Positions 52,294-60,578 of a stretch of 64,000 nt of DNA are shown here, piece by piece; position 1 is the stretch's first letter, and each line of letters opens with the position of its first letter. Under the pieces are notes generated by a model. The model was not told the DNA's origin. It did no database searches and saw only the letters and a list, made by a program, of their open reading frames with translations. The DNA lies in the NCBI RefSeq assembly GCF_013409625.1, contig NZ_JACCBF010000001.1, forward strand, positions 744,001 to 808,000. The letters run 5' to 3'. The DNA is from Nocardioides kongjuensis (lineage in GTDB: Bacteria; Actinomycetota; Actinomycetes; Propionibacteriales; Nocardioidaceae). The position numbers were made by a program, and so were the translations under genes.

Positions 52294-53412
52294 TCAGCTG
52301 TTGCGCTTGTAGAACGGGAGCTCGACGACGTCGGCGTCCTCGAGGGTGCCGCGCAGCGACACCTGGACCCGGGTGCCCGGGGTGGCGAGCGCCGGCGGGA
52401 CGTAGGCCATCGCGATCGGCTTCTCCAGCGTGGGGGAGGGCGATCCGCTGGTGACCACGCCGACCTCGGCGCCGGTGGCCGGGTCGACGACCGGGTAGCC
52501 CGCACGCGGCGAGCGGCGACCGGTGGAGACCAGGCCGACGAGCGTGCGCCGCGGGCCCTCCTCCTTGCGCTGGGCGAGCGCCGCCTGGCCGACGAAGCCC
52601 TCGGGCTTGTCGAGCACGACGATGCGGCCCAGGTTGGCCTCGTACGGCGTGGTGTCGCGGTCCAGCTCGTGGCCGTAGAGCGGCATCCCGGCCTCCAGGC
52701 GCAGGGTGTCGCGGCAGGCGAGGCCGGCGGGGACCAGGCCGTGGGACTCGCCGGCCGTGCTGAGCGCGTCCCAGACGGCGGCGGCGTCGCCGGGCCTGCA
52801 GTAGACCTCGAACCCGTCCTCGCCGGTGTAGCCGGTGCGGGCGAGCAGCACGTCGATGCCGGCGACCGTGCCCGCGTCGATGGCGTAGTACTTCAGCGAC
52901 GGGACGTCGAGCTCGGTCAGACCGGCGAGGATCTCCGCCGACGCGGGGCCCTGGACCGCGATCAGCGCCCAGTCGGTCGAGGTGTCGGTGACGGTGACGT
53001 CGTAGCCCTCGGCGCGGGCGACCAGCTCGGGCGCGACGACGGCGACGTTGCTGGCGTTCGCGACGACGAGGTAGTGCTCCTCGGCGAGGCGGTAGACGAC
53101 GAGGTCGTCGATGATGCCGCCGTCCTCGGCGCAGATCATCGAGTAGCGCGCGCGGCCGACGCCGATCGCGGACGGGCGGCCGACCAGGGCGTGGTCGAGC
53201 GCGGCGCCGGCACCGGGGCCGACCAGCTCGACCTCGCCCATGTGGGTCAGGTCGAACAGACCGGCCGTCGTGCGCACGGCGCGGTGCTCGGCGGTCTCCG
53301 AGCCGTAGCGGACCGGCATCTGCCAGCCGGCGAAGTCGGTGAACGACGCGCCGAGGGCGGCATGCACGTCGTGCAGCGGCGTGAGCCGCGGGGTCGCTGA
53401 AGGTGTGGTCAT
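52294..53412 (-). CDS. gcvT: Glycine cleavage system T protein (aminomethyltransferase)
   Basis: 372 residues from ATG 53412 (TPLHDVHAALGASFTDFAGW); a longer in-frame start would lie inside the riboswitch. Family features: MPVRYGSETAEHRAVRTTAG, FDLTHMGEVELVGPGA, the folate-binding Asp region (SMICAEDGGIIDDLVVYRL) and TGYTGEDGFEVYC. It transfers the one-carbon unit to tetrahydrofolate. First gene of gcvT-gcvH-lipA-sdaA, under a tandem glycine riboswitch. A hairpin (GAGCGC/GCGCTC arms, 53432-53454) lies between the aptamers and the start codon and may be the expression platform. Confidence 0.96.
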   Translation of the reverse strand: MTTPSATPRLTPLHDVHAALGASFTDFAGWQMPVRYGSETAEHRAVRTTAGLFDLTHMGEVELVGPGAGAALDHALVGRPSAIGVGRARYSMICAEDGGIIDDLVVYRLAEEHYLVVANASNVAVVAPELVARAEGYDVTVTDTSTDWALIAVQGPASAEILAGLTELDVPSLKYYAIDAGTVAGIDVLLARTGYTGEDGFEVYCRPGDAAAVWDALSTAGESHGLVPAGLACRDTLRLEAGMPLYGHELDRDTTPYEANLGRIVVLDKPEGFVGQAALAQRKEEGPRRTLVGLVSTGRRSPRAGYPVVDPATGAEVGVVTSGSPSPTLEKPIAMAYVPPALATPGTRVQVSLRGTLEDADVVELPFYKRNS

Positions 53413-53462
53413 CGGGAGGCTTCCTCGTGAAGAGCGCAGCGGTACGCCGCGCTCGTGGCTGG

Positions 53463-53660
53463 GTTGCCTCCCCGCTCTGTCATCGCTACCTGAGAGCTTC
53501 ACCGCCCGGTCGGGCGGCTTGCACCGTGGGTGCGGGCCGGTGGGTCCGGTCCGACTTTCCAGAGTTCGCCTCGTCCCGGCGGTCAGGGGGCCTGAGAGAT
53601 TCTTGGGGAGATTTGCTCCTTCGGCGCCCGTCCTCGTGGGACTGGGACTCTCCCGCCGGG
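53463..53660 (-). promoter_or_regulatory. Tandem glycine riboswitch (gcvT motif)
   Basis: On the minus strand, aptamer 1 (about 53658-53555) shows GCGGGAGAG, GGCGCCGAAGGAGCAA, CCCC, TCTCTCAGG and ACTCTGGAAAG. Aptamer 2 (about 53535-53465) shows GGTGCAAGCCGCC, CTCTCAGGT and GACAGAGCGGGGAGG. This is the typical two-aptamer glycine switch. It precedes gcvT by about 50 nt and most likely turns the operon on when glycine is high. Confidence 0.93.
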
Positions 53661-53738
53661 GTTCGAACGGCGCGATGTTGAGTTGTGACGCGCATCATGG
53701 CGCAGGGTGAGCATACGGCATCCGCCGGCCGGCGCCCG

Positions 53739-53744
53739 TACCAT
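53739..53744 (+). promoter_or_regulatory. Leaderless -10 element (TACCAT) for the SDR gene
   Basis: TACCAT lies at -12 to -7 from GTG 53751, which supports this start over in-frame candidates upstream. Confidence 0.5.
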
Positions 53745-53750
53745 CGGGCG

Positions 53751-55277
53751 GTGCCTCGCCCCGACTCCGACGAGCAGCTGACCGGGATCGACCCGGAGGA
53801 GCTCGCCATCACCCTCAAGGTCCTCCGCCAGGTCCCGCTGCTCGACCCCGAGCACGACGACGTGCGCACCATGAAGCGCGCCGCGTCGTACATGTACAAG
53901 CTGATCAAGAAGCAGCGGCGGGCCGAGATCCGGATGGAGCGGCAGCGGCACGACCAGGACATCATCGAGAGGACGGCGACCGGGTCGCCGATGCGGATCG
54001 ACGACGAGACCGCCGGCATCCCGCTGGTCTCCACCGCGCAGGGTGCCTTCGCCGGTGAGCTGCTCACCGCGCGCGGGTGCTACATCTGCAAGGAGGACTT
54101 CACCCTCGTCGACGCGTTCTACCACTGGCTGTGCCCGCGCTGTGCCGCGATGAGCCACGCCAAGCGCGACCAGCGCACCGACCTCACCGGCAAGCGTGCG
54201 CTGCTGACCGGCGGTCGCGCCAAGATCGGCATGTACATCGCGCTGCGCCTGCTCCGCGACGGTGCGCACACCACGATCACGACCCGCTTCCCCAAGGACG
54301 CCGTACGCCGCTTCGCCGCGATGGAGGACTCCGCCGACTGGCTGCACCGGCTCAAGGTCGTCGGCATCGACCTGCGCGACCCCACCCAGGTCATCTCGCT
54401 CACCGACGACGTCGCCGCCGACGGACCGCTCGACATCATCATCAACAACGCCTGCCAGACCGTACGACGCCTGCCGGGCGCGTACACGCACCTGATCGAC
54501 GGCGAGAACACCGCGCTGCCCTCCGCCGAGTCGCTCGGTGTCGCGGCGCTCCCGGAGATGGTCACCTTCGACCGGATCTCCGAGGCGCACCCCGCCGCCA
54601 TCGCCGGTGCCCTGTCCTCGACGGCGGTCGCGCACCACGACGGGGAGTCGGCCGAGGCCGCGCTCGCGGCCCACAACGCGGCCTCGATGACCGCGCTCGC
54701 GCTCAAGGCGGGCGGCGCCTCGCTGGAGGCGCACCTGGCCGGGACCGCGATCGATGCCGGCGGCCTGATCCCCGACATCCAGGACAACAACTCCTGGACC
54801 CAGGTGCTCGACGAGGTCGACCCGCTCGAGCTGCTCGAGGTGCAGTTCTGCAACTCGATCGCGCCGTTCCTGATCAACTCGCGACTGCGCCCCGCGCTGC
54901 GTGCCGCCGTGCAGAACGGCGCCCGCCGTGCCTACATCGTCAACGTCTCGGCGATGGAGGGGCAGTTCTCCCGCCGCTACAAGGGCGCCGGGCACCCGCA
55001 CACCAACATGGCCAAGGCCGCGCTCAACATGATGACCCGGACGTCGTCGGGCGAGATGTTCGAGACCGACAAGATCTTGATGACGGCCGTCGACACCGGG
55101 TGGATCACCGACGAGCGGCCGCACCACGAGAAGCTGCGGATCGCGGCCGAGGGCTGGCACGCCCCGCTCGACCTCGTCGACGGCGCGGCGCGGGTCTACG
55201 ACCCGATCGTGCGCGGCGAGGCGGGCGAGGACCTGTACGGATGCTTCGTGAAGGACTACGAGCCCTCACCCTGGTGA
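53751..55277 (+). CDS. Atypical SDR-fold protein with inserted zinc ribbon
   Basis: 508 residues from GTG 53751. Residues 1-100 are helical and charged (AASYMYKLIKKQRRAEIRME). A zinc-ribbon-like C110-x2-C113-x14-C128-x2-C131 follows. From about residue 140 it is a Rossmann SDR domain: LLTGGRAKIGMYIALRLL, where a Lys replaces a core Gly, IINNACQTVRR (N-N-A-G-like), and the catalytic Ser in VNVSAMEG. The Tyr of Y-x3-K is Thr (TNMAK). An insertion of about 150 residues lies between the NNA motif and the Ser. NAD(P) binding is likely, but the usual proton relay is altered. It is twice the normal SDR length, and the substrate is unknown. Confidence 0.75.
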   Translation: MPRPDSDEQLTGIDPEELAITLKVLRQVPLLDPEHDDVRTMKRAASYMYKLIKKQRRAEIRMERQRHDQDIIERTATGSPMRIDDETAGIPLVSTAQGAFAGELLTARGCYICKEDFTLVDAFYHWLCPRCAAMSHAKRDQRTDLTGKRALLTGGRAKIGMYIALRLLRDGAHTTITTRFPKDAVRRFAAMEDSADWLHRLKVVGIDLRDPTQVISLTDDVAADGPLDIIINNACQTVRRLPGAYTHLIDGENTALPSAESLGVAALPEMVTFDRISEAHPAAIAGALSSTAVAHHDGESAEAALAAHNAASMTALALKAGGASLEAHLAGTAIDAGGLIPDIQDNNSWTQVLDEVDPLELLEVQFCNSIAPFLINSRLRPALRAAVQNGARRAYIVNVSAMEGQFSRRYKGAGHPHTNMAKAALNMMTRTSSGEMFETDKILMTAVDTGWITDERPHHEKLRIAAEGWHAPLDLVDGAARVYDPIVRGEAGEDLYGCFVKDYEPSPW

Positions 55278-55364
55278 GCCATTGAGTACGGTCCGATCGG
55301 TCCTGTCATCACCTTTTTGTGGTACGGACGTGCATCCGCGCGAACTTTGGCCGAAGGTAAAGGC

Positions 55365-56582
55365 ATGCGTCGCCTGCTGTCGTTGATGACCGTCCTCGCC
55401 GTCTCGCTCGGTGTGCTGTCCGCGCTGTCCCCGGCGAGCGCCGCCGGCCGTCCGGCCGCGCCCTGGGTCTCGGGACAGACCGTGACGGGCGGCTCCGTCA
55501 CCGTGAGCCTCGACTGGGACTACGCCGGTCCGGGCAGGTACGAGGTCCTCGTGTCGACCGCCGGGCCCGACGTGTACCCCGGTGACGCGGTGCAGAAGCG
55601 GGTGCCGGCCAGCCCCACCCACGCCGACGTGCCGGGGCTGGTGCCCGGGACGACCTACTGCTACGCGGTGACGCTCGAGGGCAACGGCGGCGAGCGCAGC
55701 TGCAAGGTGACCCCGCCGGCCTCGCGGGCCGTCGTACCGACCGCGACGTCGACCACGGCCGCCACCTTCAACCTGCGCTGCGGCTCGAAGTCGAACTGCA
55801 ACAGCGGCTGGAAGTGGAAGAAGCGGCAGAAGCAGGTCGTCGCCGACATCGACCGGATGAACGCCGACATCATGGTGTTCGTCGAGGGCCACGTCGCCCA
55901 CAAGTACGGCAAGAAGAAGCTCTGGATCGGCAAGGCCATGGCGCAGCGCGGGTACACGCTGGCCTGCCTGACCCAGAAGGGCAAGAAGCGCCGGCTCTAC
56001 AGCCAGACCCTCTACGTGCGCGCCGGTGTGTACGACGTGGTCGACGCCAAGCACAACAGCACGGGCAGCCGCTTCAAGAGGTTCGGCGACCGCGACCACG
56101 GGTTCTGCCAGGCGCTCCTCCAGCACCGGGCCAGCGGCAAGCAGGTCGCCGTCGCCGCGATCCACCTCCGCGACGGCAAGGCGGACGGCACGCGCCAGCA
56201 GGAGACCGCCTACGTGGTCAACCGGGTCACCAGCGCCTTCCCCGGCCGGCCGACCGTCGTGCTCGGCGACTTCAACTCGCACCGCGGCCTCGACCGGCGC
56301 GGTCAGACCGACACGCCGCGCATGGTCATGGAGGGCGCCGGCTTCGCCGACGCCAGCGACATCGCCGCGCACCTGACCTACCCGTTCCTCAACTCCGCGC
56401 ACGCGTTCAAGACCGACCCGCCGCGCTCGAGCACCTGGCCGACCCACGTCGACCGGATCTTCGTCTCGCCGGGCATCACCGTGCCGAGCTGGGAGAACAT
56501 CGCGGTCCTGGCCGGCGGCCGGTACGCCACCCCGATGGCCTCCGACCACAACCCGATCAAGGCGACGCTGTACATCCCCTGA
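55365..56582 (+). CDS. Secreted endonuclease/exonuclease/phosphatase with fibronectin III-like domain
   Basis: 405 residues. ATG 55365 follows GAAGG; the Sec signal peptide is MRRLLSLMTVLAVSLGVLSA, with cleavage after SAA. A fibronectin-III-like domain (about 35-120, PAAPWVSGQTVTGGSVTVS ... PGTTYCYAVTLEG) precedes the EEP nuclease domain: TFNLRCGS, MVFVEGHVAHK (Glu), VAAIHLRDGKADG, VVLGDFNSHRG (Asp/Asn) and SDHNPIKATL (Asp-His). This is probably an extracellular DNase or phosphatase used in nutrient acquisition or competition. Confidence 0.85.
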   Translation: MRRLLSLMTVLAVSLGVLSALSPASAAGRPAAPWVSGQTVTGGSVTVSLDWDYAGPGRYEVLVSTAGPDVYPGDAVQKRVPASPTHADVPGLVPGTTYCYAVTLEGNGGERSCKVTPPASRAVVPTATSTTAATFNLRCGSKSNCNSGWKWKKRQKQVVADIDRMNADIMVFVEGHVAHKYGKKKLWIGKAMAQRGYTLACLTQKGKKRRLYSQTLYVRAGVYDVVDAKHNSTGSRFKRFGDRDHGFCQALLQHRASGKQVAVAAIHLRDGKADGTRQQETAYVVNRVTSAFPGRPTVVLGDFNSHRGLDRRGQTDTPRMVMEGAGFADASDIAAHLTYPFLNSAHAFKTDPPRSSTWPTHVDRIFVSPGITVPSWENIAVLAGGRYATPMASDHNPIKATLYIP

Positions 56583-56592
56583 CCTGAGTTCC

Positions 56593-56598
56593 TAGGGT
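56593..56598 (+). promoter_or_regulatory. Leaderless -10 element (TAGGGT) for the UBP-type zinc finger gene
   Basis: TAGGGT lies at -12 to -7 from ATG 56605. Confidence 0.55.
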
Positions 56599-56604
56599 CG
56601 GGGC

Positions 56605-56955
56605 ATGGCCGAGGAGATCCCCGCGATCGCGACCGACGTCCCGCCGAGCGGCCCGGGCTGTGCCGAGTGCACCGCCGTCGAGGGCTGGTGGGTCCACCTG
56701 CGGCGCTGCGCCGCGTGCGGGCACGTCGGGTGCTGCGACAGCTCGCCCGCCCAGCACGCCTCCGCGCACTTCCGCGAGAGCGGGCACCCGATCGTGCAGT
56801 CCTACGAGCCGGGTGAGGACTGGTTCTGGGACTACGCCAGCGAGGACTACTACGCCGGGCCGGAGCTGGCGGCCCCCACCAGCCACCCCGACGACCAGCC
56901 CGCACCCGGACCGCGGGACCGGGTGCCGGGGAACTGGCGCGAGCTCATCCACTGA
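56605..56955 (+). CDS. UBP-type zinc finger protein
   Basis: 116 residues. Cys/His pattern GCAECTAVEGWWVHLRRCAACGHVGCCD with ASAHFRESGHPIVQSYEPGE is that of the UBP (ubiquitin-C-terminal-hydrolase type) zinc finger, which in eukaryotes binds the free C terminus of ubiquitin. The rest is an acidic, Pro-rich tail. Bacterial members are small stand-alone proteins of unknown role; actinobacteria have Pup instead of ubiquitin, so binding to some other C-terminal tail is conceivable (inference). It abuts the convergent OsmC gene. Confidence 0.88.
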   Translation: MAEEIPAIATDVPPSGPGCAECTAVEGWWVHLRRCAACGHVGCCDSSPAQHASAHFRESGHPIVQSYEPGEDWFWDYASEDYYAGPELAAPTSHPDDQPAPGPRDRVPGNWRELIH

Positions 56956-57480
56956 TCAGGCGAGCGTGACCTCGACCGGCACCGCGTTGCGGAGCGTGTG
57001 ACCCACCGGTGAGCTGGCGAGCACCGCGGTGTGCAGCGCCTCCAGCTCCTCGCGGGACGAGGGGGAGTCGAGGGTGACGCTCGCGCGGATCGCGCCGAAC
57101 CCGGCATGCCCCTCGGCCAGGCCGAGGAAGACGTGGAGGTCGAGGTCGCCCTGCAGGTCGATGCGCAGGTCGCGGATCTCGATGCCGGCGACGGTGGCGT
57201 TTGCGGCGTACCCGACCGCGAGGCAGTTGCCGAGGGCGCCGAGCAGCTGCTCGACGGGATTGGGGGCGGTGTCGCCGCCGCCGAGTGCCGGCGGCTCGTC
57301 GGAGCGGGTCGGGGCGAAGCCGCGCACCGAGGCGTGCGACGCGAAGGCGCCGTCCCAGGTGACGTGGGCAGCCCAGGTGGTCGCGGCCCTGGTCGGGTCG
57401 TCCTGGACCGCGCGGACCAGGCCGGTGACGGCCTCGAGGTCGACGTCGTTGAGGCGGGAGCTGGTGGAGGTGGTGGTCAT
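56956..57480 (-). CDS. OsmC family protein
   Basis: 174 residues. OsmC/Ohr fold: NPVEQLLGALGNCLAVGYAANA carries the first redox Cys; the second, expected near S-x-x-C-P-V, reads ASSPVGHTLRN with Ser instead of Cys. So the classical two-Cys peroxidase reaction is unlikely, and a different thiol or binding role is possible. A large AT-rich palindrome covers -4 to -32 before the ATG, with CATATT at -12 to -7, which suggests tight repression of a leaderless promoter. Confidence 0.88.
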   Translation of the reverse strand: MTTTSTSSRLNDVDLEAVTGLVRAVQDDPTRAATTWAAHVTWDGAFASHASVRGFAPTRSDEPPALGGGDTAPNPVEQLLGALGNCLAVGYAANATVAGIEIRDLRIDLQGDLDLHVFLGLAEGHAGFGAIRASVTLDSPSSREELEALHTAVLASSPVGHTLRNAVPVEVTLA

Positions 57481-57483
57481 GGA

Positions 57484-57512
57484 TCAAATATGAGTGAAAC
57501 GCTCATATTTGA
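57484..57512. promoter_or_regulatory. 29-bp palindromic operator upstream of osmC-like gene
   Basis: Perfect 11-bp arms TCAAATATGAG / CTCATATTTGA are separated by TGAAACG. It starts 4 bp from the OsmC start codon and overlaps its putative -10. It is strikingly AT-rich for this genome. TetR- or MarR-type binding is likely; no regulator gene adjoins it. Confidence 0.65.
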
Positions 57513-57588
57513 CGAGGGGCGGGGCGAGGTCGTGGCGGGGTGGCCGGGAACGCCTTGCACCGGCCGGTGCCGCTGCGAGGACCGTGCG

Positions 57589-59109
57589 TCAGCCTCGACG
57601 ACCCGCCGCGGCCCTGAGCGTCGCTGCGACGACCGTGCGGGTCTCGGCCGGGTCGATGACGTCGTCGATCTCGAACACCCGCGCCGCGTTGAGGGCGCTG
57701 GCATGGGTGCGCAGCTCGGCGGTGTGCCGCGCGACCGTCGCCTCGCGCTCGTCCTCGGGCAGCGCGGCGAGCTCACGTGCCATCGCCAGGCGCACGGCGC
57801 CCTCCAGGCCCATCGGGCCGAGGTGGGCGTCCGGCCAGGCCACCGTGAGCAGCGGGCGGTGGGTGCTGCCGCCGAGCATGGCCTGGGCGCCGAGCCCGTA
57901 GCCACGGCGCAGCACGACGCCGACCAAGGGCACGCTCAGCCGGGCGCCGGCGCTGACCATCCGTGCGGCCTGCCGGACCAGGCCGGTCCGCTCCGCCTCC
58001 GGGCCGACCATGAAGCCGGGGGTGTCGACGAGCGAGACGACCGGCAGGCCCCAGCGCTCGCACAGCTCGAGGAAGTCGGCGGCCTTCGCGGACGCGTCCG
58101 CGGTCAGTGCGCCGGCCAGGTGGGTGGACTGGTTGGCGACGATGCCGAGCGGGATGCCCTCGACCCGGGCGAACGCGGTGACCAGCTCCGGCGCCCACGC
58201 CTCGCGCAGCCAGGTCACGCTGTCGACGTCGGCGAGCGCCTCGACGACCGGGCGCACGTCGAAGGCCTCGCGGTCGTTGGCCGGCAGCATCGCGCGCAGC
58301 GTGGTCTGGTCCTCGGCCGCGCCCGAGCCGGTCGGGCCGTCGAGGTAGCCCAGCAGCCGTCGTACGACGGCGACGGCCTCCTCCTCGTCGTCGACCACCA
58401 CGTCGATCACGCCGTTGGCGGCCTGCTCGTCGACCGGGCCGATCTCCTCGGCGGCGTACTGTCCGAGTCCGCCGCCCGCGATCATCGCCGGCCCGGCCAT
58501 GCCGAGGTTCGCGTCGGGCGTGGCGACCCGCAGGTCCGCGCACCCGGCGAGCACCGCGTTGCCGGCGAAGCAGCGGCCGGACACGACCGCGATCCGCGGG
58601 ACGACGCCCTCCAGCTCGCCCCAGAGCGCGAACGAGCCCACGTCGAGCGCGGAGACGATCGGCAGGTCGACGTCGCCCGGCCGCCCGCCACCGCCCTCGG
58701 TGAAGAACACCGTCGGCAGGCCCATCCGGCCGATCAGCTCGATCAGCCGGTCCGACTTGCGGTGCCCGCGCATGCCCTGGGTGCCGGCCATGACGAGGTA
58801 GTCGTAGGACAGCACCGCGGCCGGTCGTCCGTCGATCGTGGCAGTGCCGCCGACGATGCCGTCCGCGGGCGCCTCGACGACGAGCTCGGCCAGCGGCCGG
58901 CGCTGCTCCTGCGCGGCGGTGATGAAGCGCCCGTACTCCACGAACGAGCCGGCGTCGACGAGGTCGGCGATGTTCTCGCGAGCGGTACGACGACCGCGGG
59001 CGTGCCACCGGGCGACCTTCTCGGGACGGGCCTCGTCGGTGGTGAGGAAGCGGCGGGCGAGCAGCTCGGTGAGGCCCTGCGCGGGCGCGTCATCAGGTGC
59101 GTCGGTCAC
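57589..59109 (-). CDS. Acyl-CoA carboxylase carboxyltransferase subunit (AccD/PccB type)
   Basis: 506 residues from GTG 59109. Carboxyltransferase of the biotin-dependent acyl-CoA carboxylase family: RRTARENIADLVDAGSFVEYGRF, two crotonase-like halves, GTQGMRGHRKSDRLIEL, RCFAGNAVLAGCADLRVAT, and SLVDTPGFMVGPEAERTGLVR with GYGLGAQAM oxyanion glycines. It transfers carboxyl from biotin to an acyl-CoA (acetyl, propionyl or longer); no biotin carboxylase subunit is nearby. CATGAT lies at -12 to -7. It follows the SnoaL-like gene by 7 nt. Confidence 0.9.
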   Translation of the reverse strand: MTDAPDDAPAQGLTELLARRFLTTDEARPEKVARWHARGRRTARENIADLVDAGSFVEYGRFITAAQEQRRPLAELVVEAPADGIVGGTATIDGRPAAVLSYDYLVMAGTQGMRGHRKSDRLIELIGRMGLPTVFFTEGGGGRPGDVDLPIVSALDVGSFALWGELEGVVPRIAVVSGRCFAGNAVLAGCADLRVATPDANLGMAGPAMIAGGGLGQYAAEEIGPVDEQAANGVIDVVVDDEEEAVAVVRRLLGYLDGPTGSGAAEDQTTLRAMLPANDREAFDVRPVVEALADVDSVTWLREAWAPELVTAFARVEGIPLGIVANQSTHLAGALTADASAKAADFLELCERWGLPVVSLVDTPGFMVGPEAERTGLVRQAARMVSAGARLSVPLVGVVLRRGYGLGAQAMLGGSTHRPLLTVAWPDAHLGPMGLEGAVRLAMARELAALPEDEREATVARHTAELRTHASALNAARVFEIDDVIDPAETRTVVAATLRAAAGRRG

Positions 59110-59116
59110 CCGGCCA

Positions 59117-59521
59117 TCATGGCGCAGTGGGTCCGCCGTCACCGTGGCGGTGCACGACCTTCCACCCACCCGGCTCCCGGCGGTACACCTGCGTCACGCG
59201 CAGCACGTAGCTGCGCTCCTCGCCGTCCATGAGCGTCGTGGTGTGCTCGCGGTGGACGGTGTAGGCGAGGTCGCCGCTGACGTCGGCCGCGAGCACCTCG
59301 ACGTCGGCGGCGACACTGCCGCCGAAGGTCTCGGCCAGGGTCTCGAAGACCGCGCGCACCGCCTCGGGCCCGGTGGCGTCGTACCAGGCGCCGAAGAGGG
59401 TGACCGGCGCGCGGTGCGACCAGGTGCCGTCGCGGGGTGCCGCGTCGCCGCCGTGGAGGGCGGTCTCGGCCGCGCGCCACGTCGTGCCGAACCAGTCGAG
59501 GAACTCCGCGCGCTCGTCCAT
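59117..59521 (-). CDS. SnoaL/NTF2-like protein
   Basis: 134 residues from ATG 59521. The single-domain NTF2/SnoaL-like cone fold is suggested by EFLDWFGTTWRAAETALHGG, TLFGAWYDATGPEAVRAVF ... LAYTVHREHTTT ... RVTQVYRREPGGWKVVHRH. Function unknown; such proteins may be isomerases, ligand binders or immunity-like proteins. The start is uncertain (GTG 59548 is an alternative; neither has a ribosome-binding site). Confidence 0.75.
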   Translation of the reverse strand: MDERAEFLDWFGTTWRAAETALHGGDAAPRDGTWSHRAPVTLFGAWYDATGPEAVRAVFETLAETFGGSVAADVEVLAADVSGDLAYTVHREHTTTLMDGEERSYVLRVTQVYRREPGGWKVVHRHGDGGPTAP

Positions 59522-59552
59522 GTCTGCAGGAGACGCCCGGACGCCCACGGTG

Positions 59553-60554
59553 TCAACGGGGGACCGAGGCCGGGTCCCCGGTGAGCACCCGCAGCGCGAG
59601 CGCGGTCGTCGACTCCATGTCGAGGTGGCCGACCACGCGCTCGACCCGCGCGATGTCGAGGGGGAGCAGCCCGGGGGTGCCCGGGACGTCGGGGGTGAGG
59701 CCGAGGTCGAGGTCGGTGCGGCCGGCCATCATCCGCAGGTTGAACTCGTAGGTGTCCCGGGCCCCCGGCGCCGAGAGCCGCTTGAGCACGCTCGCGCCGG
59801 TACGACGAGCGCCGGTCTCCTCCGCCCACGCGTCCAGCGCCGCGACCACCGAGCGGCCCTCGTCGTGCTCGATGTCGGCCCAGATCTCACGCATCGAGCC
59901 GATGTGGGAGAGCAGGTAGGCGGCGGTCTTCTCGCCGATCCCGGGCACCCCGGGCAGGTTGTCGCTGGCATCGCCGCGCACCGCGGCGAACTCGAGGTAG
60001 CGCTCCGCCGGGACGCCGTACATCGAGCGCAGGTGGGCGGAGGTCAGCAGGGGAGAGCCGTTGATGCCGCCGTTGATCAGCCGGAGCACCCGCGTGTGGT
60101 CGCTGATGTGGGCGAACGAGTCGCGGTCGGAGGTGATGATCACGCAGTCCCAGCCGTTCTCGCCGGCCCAGGTCGCGGCCGAGGCGTTGACGTCGTCGGC
60201 CTCCAGGCCCGGCGGCGTCAGGGTGGCCATGCCCAGGGCGTCGAGCAGCGCCCCGGCCCGGTCCAGCTGGTCGACGAGGTCCGGGTCCTTCTCGGCCCGG
60301 CCCGCCTTGTAGTCGGGGTAGGCGTCGCGCCGCTCGGACGCGACCCGGTCGTCGAGCCCGAAGATCACGGCGTCCGGCGCGAACTGGTCGATCGACTCGA
60401 TGATCTGGCGCAGCATGCCGTGCAGCGCCCAGGCCGGCCGGCCGCCGCGGTCGCGGTGCCGCGTGTGGGCGCGTGCGTGGTGGTTGCGGTGCAGCAGCGA
60501 CGGTGCGTCGACGGCGAGCAACAGCCTGCGGGTGCGGTCCGGGACGGGGTTCAT
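59553..60554 (-). CDS. 5'-3' exonuclease (FEN / DNA polymerase I N-terminal type)
   Basis: 333 residues. LLAVDAPSLLHRNHHA, VIFGLDD, RDAYPDYKAGRAEKDP, PPGLEADDVNA, DCVIITSDRDSFAHI, RGDASDNLPGVPGIGEKTAAYLL: metal-binding Asp residues and the helix-hairpin-helix are intact. It cleaves 5' flaps and RNA primers; as a stand-alone gene it supplements PolA, as in other actinobacteria. TAGGAT lies 14-19 nt before the ATG and could give a very short leader. Confidence 0.92.
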   Translation of the reverse strand: MNPVPDRTRRLLLAVDAPSLLHRNHHARAHTRHRDRGGRPAWALHGMLRQIIESIDQFAPDAVIFGLDDRVASERRDAYPDYKAGRAEKDPDLVDQLDRAGALLDALGMATLTPPGLEADDVNASAATWAGENGWDCVIITSDRDSFAHISDHTRVLRLINGGINGSPLLTSAHLRSMYGVPAERYLEFAAVRGDASDNLPGVPGIGEKTAAYLLSHIGSMREIWADIEHDEGRSVVAALDAWAEETGARRTGASVLKRLSAPGARDTYEFNLRMMAGRTDLDLGLTPDVPGTPGLLPLDIARVERVVGHLDMESTTALALRVLTGDPASVPR

Positions 60555-60578
60555 GGCGATCCGGTCGATCCTAGGCGG

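Noticed and set aside
53659..53668. GTTCGAAC resembling an SOS box or a tRNA T-loop near the riboswitch
   Set aside because: The half-sites are in the wrong order and spacing for CGAAC-N4-GTTCG, and no tRNA cloverleaf can be drawn around it.
57553..57568. GCACCGG-CCGGTGC palindrome between OsmC and the carboxyltransferase gene
   Set aside because: There is no loop and no T-run, and the composition makes such palindromes common; not called a terminator or operator.
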